From positions 1 to 46,598 of the IMG/VR virus record IMGVR_UViG_3300050821_023944: 46,598 bases of DNA. One strand, given 5' to 3'. This document shows, one piece after another, positions 45,142 through 46,598 of the stretch (its first letter is position 1; each line of letters starts with the position of its first letter). Source of the DNA: a virus. Below the pieces are notes generated by a model. The model made no database searches. It worked only from the letters and a program-made list of their open reading frames with translations, and had not been told where the DNA came from. The position numbers and the translations under genes were made by a program.

Positions 45142-45558
45142 ATGGCTACGTTCGTGATCCGTGGCGTCGAGAAGAAGCGCCAATTTGACACTCAACACGG
45201 CACCTTCCAAGCGTACGCGTTGACGCTGGAGGCGGCCGACAAGAGCCTCGTTACCGCAGAGCTAGTCCAGAAGCCCGAGACAGCACAACCCGCTATCGGA
45301 GCATCCGTCGAAGGGACGCTAGAGGACGGTCAGTACGGCAAGCGGTTTAAGAAGGACCGTGCCCCTGGCGCGCCCGGGGGTAGAGCGCCCGTGGACCCTA
45401 AGCGGGAGACACGGATCACACATATGCACGCACAGAAGTGCGCGTTGTCATATGCACACTTGAGACAAGCCCAAGGCAAGCTCCCGGCAGAGTTCGGCCT
45501 CCAAGACCTTTTCATCGTCGCTAAGAAGTTTCGTGAAGACGTGGAGAGCATCGGATGA
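45142..45558 (+). CDS. OB-like protein, possible ssDNA-binding protein, 138 aa
   Basis: ATG one base after the previous stop. MATFVIRGVEKKRQFDTQHG then TFQAYALTLEAADKSLVTAE and LVQKPETAQPAIGASVEGTL give an OB-like strand order. EDGQYGKRFKKDR follows, then a Pro/Gly linker and a helical end (QKCALSYAHLRQAQGK, LFIVAKKFREDV). From memory, actinophage replication regions carry proteins with this same PAIGxxVEGTxEDGQYGKKFKK pattern, often proposed to bind single-stranded DNA. No catalytic residues. Confidence 0.62.
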   Translation: MATFVIRGVEKKRQFDTQHGTFQAYALTLEAADKSLVTAELVQKPETAQPAIGASVEGTLEDGQYGKRFKKDRAPGAPGGRAPVDPKRETRITHMHAQKCALSYAHLRQAQGKLPAEFGLQDLFIVAKKFREDVESIG

Positions 45559-45734
45559 GCACCCTGGAGCGATACAAGACCGCCCTCGAACTGATCGGCT
45601 ATCGAGAGATGTGCCATGACTCGGAGGCCGAGGAGATGCGCCAGCTCGCCAGGAACGCCGTCGGAATGAACAACCCGATCCCCTCCCGTACGCGACCTTT
45701 CACCGACCCAATCGAGGCCGACCATGGACACTGA
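45555..45734 (+). CDS. hypothetical protein, 59 aa
   Basis: The ATG at 45555 overlaps the previous stop (ATGA). The stop at 45732-45734 overlaps the next gene by 11 bases. MSTLERYKTALELIGYREMC then HDSEAEEMRQLARNAVGMNN and a Pro/Arg tail. Helical, acidic then basic. No family recognised. Confidence 0.55.
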   Translation: MSTLERYKTALELIGYREMCHDSEAEEMRQLARNAVGMNNPIPSRTRPFTDPIEADHGH

Positions 45735-46377
45735 GCAAAGCCAGGAACTAGTCGTCGTCGATCGGTACACAGGCGACGTCTTCGACCCAGCCAAGGCTGA
45801 CACGGCCCGTTTGGCTGCGTTCTGCACAAACCTCGGCGAACTACGCAAGGAACTAGCCGAGGCGGAGCGGGTCGTCAGCGACGAGCTGGTCGATCGCATG
45901 GATCGTGAAGCTCTCTACACGCTGCACGTGGAGGACGGCGAACAACGGTGGGAGATCAAAGGGGCGAGCCAGACCGCTGGCACCACGGTCTACCTGCAAG
46001 ACGTTCTCGAAACAGAGCTAAAAGGCTTGGTGGACGAGAACACGATCACCCCCGATGCCGCGGGTCGAGCACTACACCGTCACATCAGCCTGCAACTCGG
46101 TGTCCCCTGGAACGCTGACCCGCAAGAGATCGCGCAGAAAGTCAAGGAAGCATTGTCGATTGAGGTCGCGGGAGTAACCGTCACCGTCGAGCGGGCTGAA
46201 GCACGAGCTGTCCCTGCGACTTCTGGGATCAACGCGTTGCGCAAGCAGCCCGGCACCGTGAGCGCTATCGACCGGGCTAAGCGCGAACAGCCACCTGGCC
46301 GGCGTAAGGCGATCGTGAAGTTGAAGGGCCAACAAGTACGCGACCGCCCTACGGGCGAGAAGGGAACTGACGCCTGA
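45724..46377 (+). CDS. conserved-type phage protein, 217 aa, unknown role
   Basis: ATG 45724. A helical start (RLAAFCTNLGELRKELAEAE, RVVSDELVDRMDREA) leads to a short beta segment (LYTLHVEDGEQRWEIKGAS). A long helical middle follows (VYLQDVLETELKGLVDENTI, TPDAAGRALHRHISLQLGVP) and a basic C-terminus (RRKAIVKLKGQQVRDRP). It has the look of a replication or recombination accessory protein because it follows the OB-like gene, but no motif proves it. The TGA overlaps the next ATG. Confidence 0.55.
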   Translation: MDTEQSQELVVVDRYTGDVFDPAKADTARLAAFCTNLGELRKELAEAERVVSDELVDRMDREALYTLHVEDGEQRWEIKGASQTAGTTVYLQDVLETELKGLVDENTITPDAAGRALHRHISLQLGVPWNADPQEIAQKVKEALSIEVAGVTVTVERAEARAVPATSGINALRKQPGTVSAIDRAKREQPPGRRKAIVKLKGQQVRDRPTGEKGTDA

Positions 46378-46598
46378 TGGAGTTCGTCAACGTCACAACA
46401 CAAGCCGAGCTCGACAAGGCACTCGAGGAAGGCAACGCCGTTCCTGTTGTCGTCGGCAATGGCACTTTCGAGATCCGATCAGGTTCTCCCGAGATCCACA
46501 TAAAGGGGTCGTCGAGCCCGAGCATGGAGGCCCGGGGGTCGTCGAGCCCGAGCATGGTGGCCCGGGAGTCGTCGAGCCCGCGCATGGTGGCCTGGGAG
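46377..46598 (+). CDS. decapeptide-repeat protein, 3'-truncated by window end
   Basis: The ATG at 46377 overlaps the previous stop (TGATG). 74 codons are visible with no stop. MEFVNVTTQAELDKALEEGN, then a VVGNGTFEIR strand, then decapeptides GSSSPSMEAR, GSSSPSMVAR, ESSSPRMVAW. The 10-residue period with small residues and alternating hydrophobic positions suggests a beta-solenoid that continues beyond the window. Similar repeated S-x-V-x-A proteins occur in phages and bacteria with unknown function. Its true length cannot be seen. Confidence 0.7.
   Translation, partial: MEFVNVTTQAELDKALEEGNAVPVVVGNGTFEIRSGSPEIHIKGSSSPSMEARGSSSPSMVARESSSPRMVAWE
46506..46598 (+). repeat. 30-bp tandem repeats at the window end
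   Basis: Three units (46506-46535, 46536-46565, 46566-46595) of the form ggg-tcg-tcg-agc-ccg-agc-atg-gag-gc(c) differ at a few bases, and a fourth unit begins at 46596. All are in frame. Assemblies often break in such arrays. Confidence 0.9.

Noticed and set aside
1-46598. CRISPR array or insertion sequence
   Set aside because: No regularly spaced repeats with unique spacers and no transposase or terminal inverted repeats were seen. The only tandem repeats are the 53-bp duplication, the 78-bp tape measure units and the 30-bp coding repeats.

Overview
The window reads as most of the genome of a tailed siphovirus-type phage of a high-GC Gram-positive host. It has an HK97-type head, a long non-contractile tail and a lysis cassette. 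Genes are packed with 1-4 base stop/start overlaps (ATGA, GTGA, TGATG). GTG and TTG starts are common, and two regulatory genes look leaderless, which is typical of actinobacteria and their phages. Two secreted proteins on the minus strand share a Cys-rich domain that I associate with soil Actinobacteria, Thermoleophilia in particular; that host guess is weak. No integrase, DNA polymerase, helicase or primase is visible. The first base starts an ORF and the last base lies inside a 30-bp repeat of an open gene, so the rest of the genome probably lies outside the window.

Layout. 1-4.1 kb: a coupled run of small genes (membrane, zinc-binding, a VRR-NUC nuclease, a probable frameshifted zinc ribbon). 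4.1-18 kb: packaging and head genes: small and large terminase, portal fused to a MuF-like domain, capsid maturation protease, major capsid protein, a structural protein with an inserted Ig/FN3-like domain, a probable tail-tube protein and a head-tail adaptor. 18-24.5 kb: a large SGNH-esterase fibre, a membrane cargo protein of unknown function, neck and tail-completion genes, and tail assembly chaperones with a -1 frameshift. 24.5-33.1 kb: tape measure with a lytic transglycosylase domain, distal tail proteins and tail fibres. 33.1-34.5 kb: the two secreted minus-strand proteins. 34.6-38.5 kb: small membrane proteins, a lipoprotein-type GH24 endolysin, a holin, a papain-like cysteine protease, an HNH-like protein and a sigma-70-like factor.

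38.5-42.5 kb is the control region. It holds small minus-strand genes, a frameshifted Rpf-like transglycosylase, an unusual tRNA, a ribbon-helix-helix gene behind a palindromic operator, a run of stem-loops, an XRE regulator, a three-helix membrane protein, and a compact divergent pair of XRE genes that looks like a CI/Cro switch. From the switch a rightward early operon of small genes runs to 46.6 kb, including an OB-like protein. The last gene, cut by the window end, encodes decapeptide repeats.

Four points stand out. A roughly 65-bp leader (7-bp GC stem, 15-nt loop, conserved Shine-Dalgarno block) occurs twice on opposite strands with a covarying stem pair. The capsid start codon can pair with two alternative upstream arms. 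Convincing minus-strand ORFs sit antisense to the coupled early operon. Several uncharacterised membrane or secreted cargo genes break the structural gene order.
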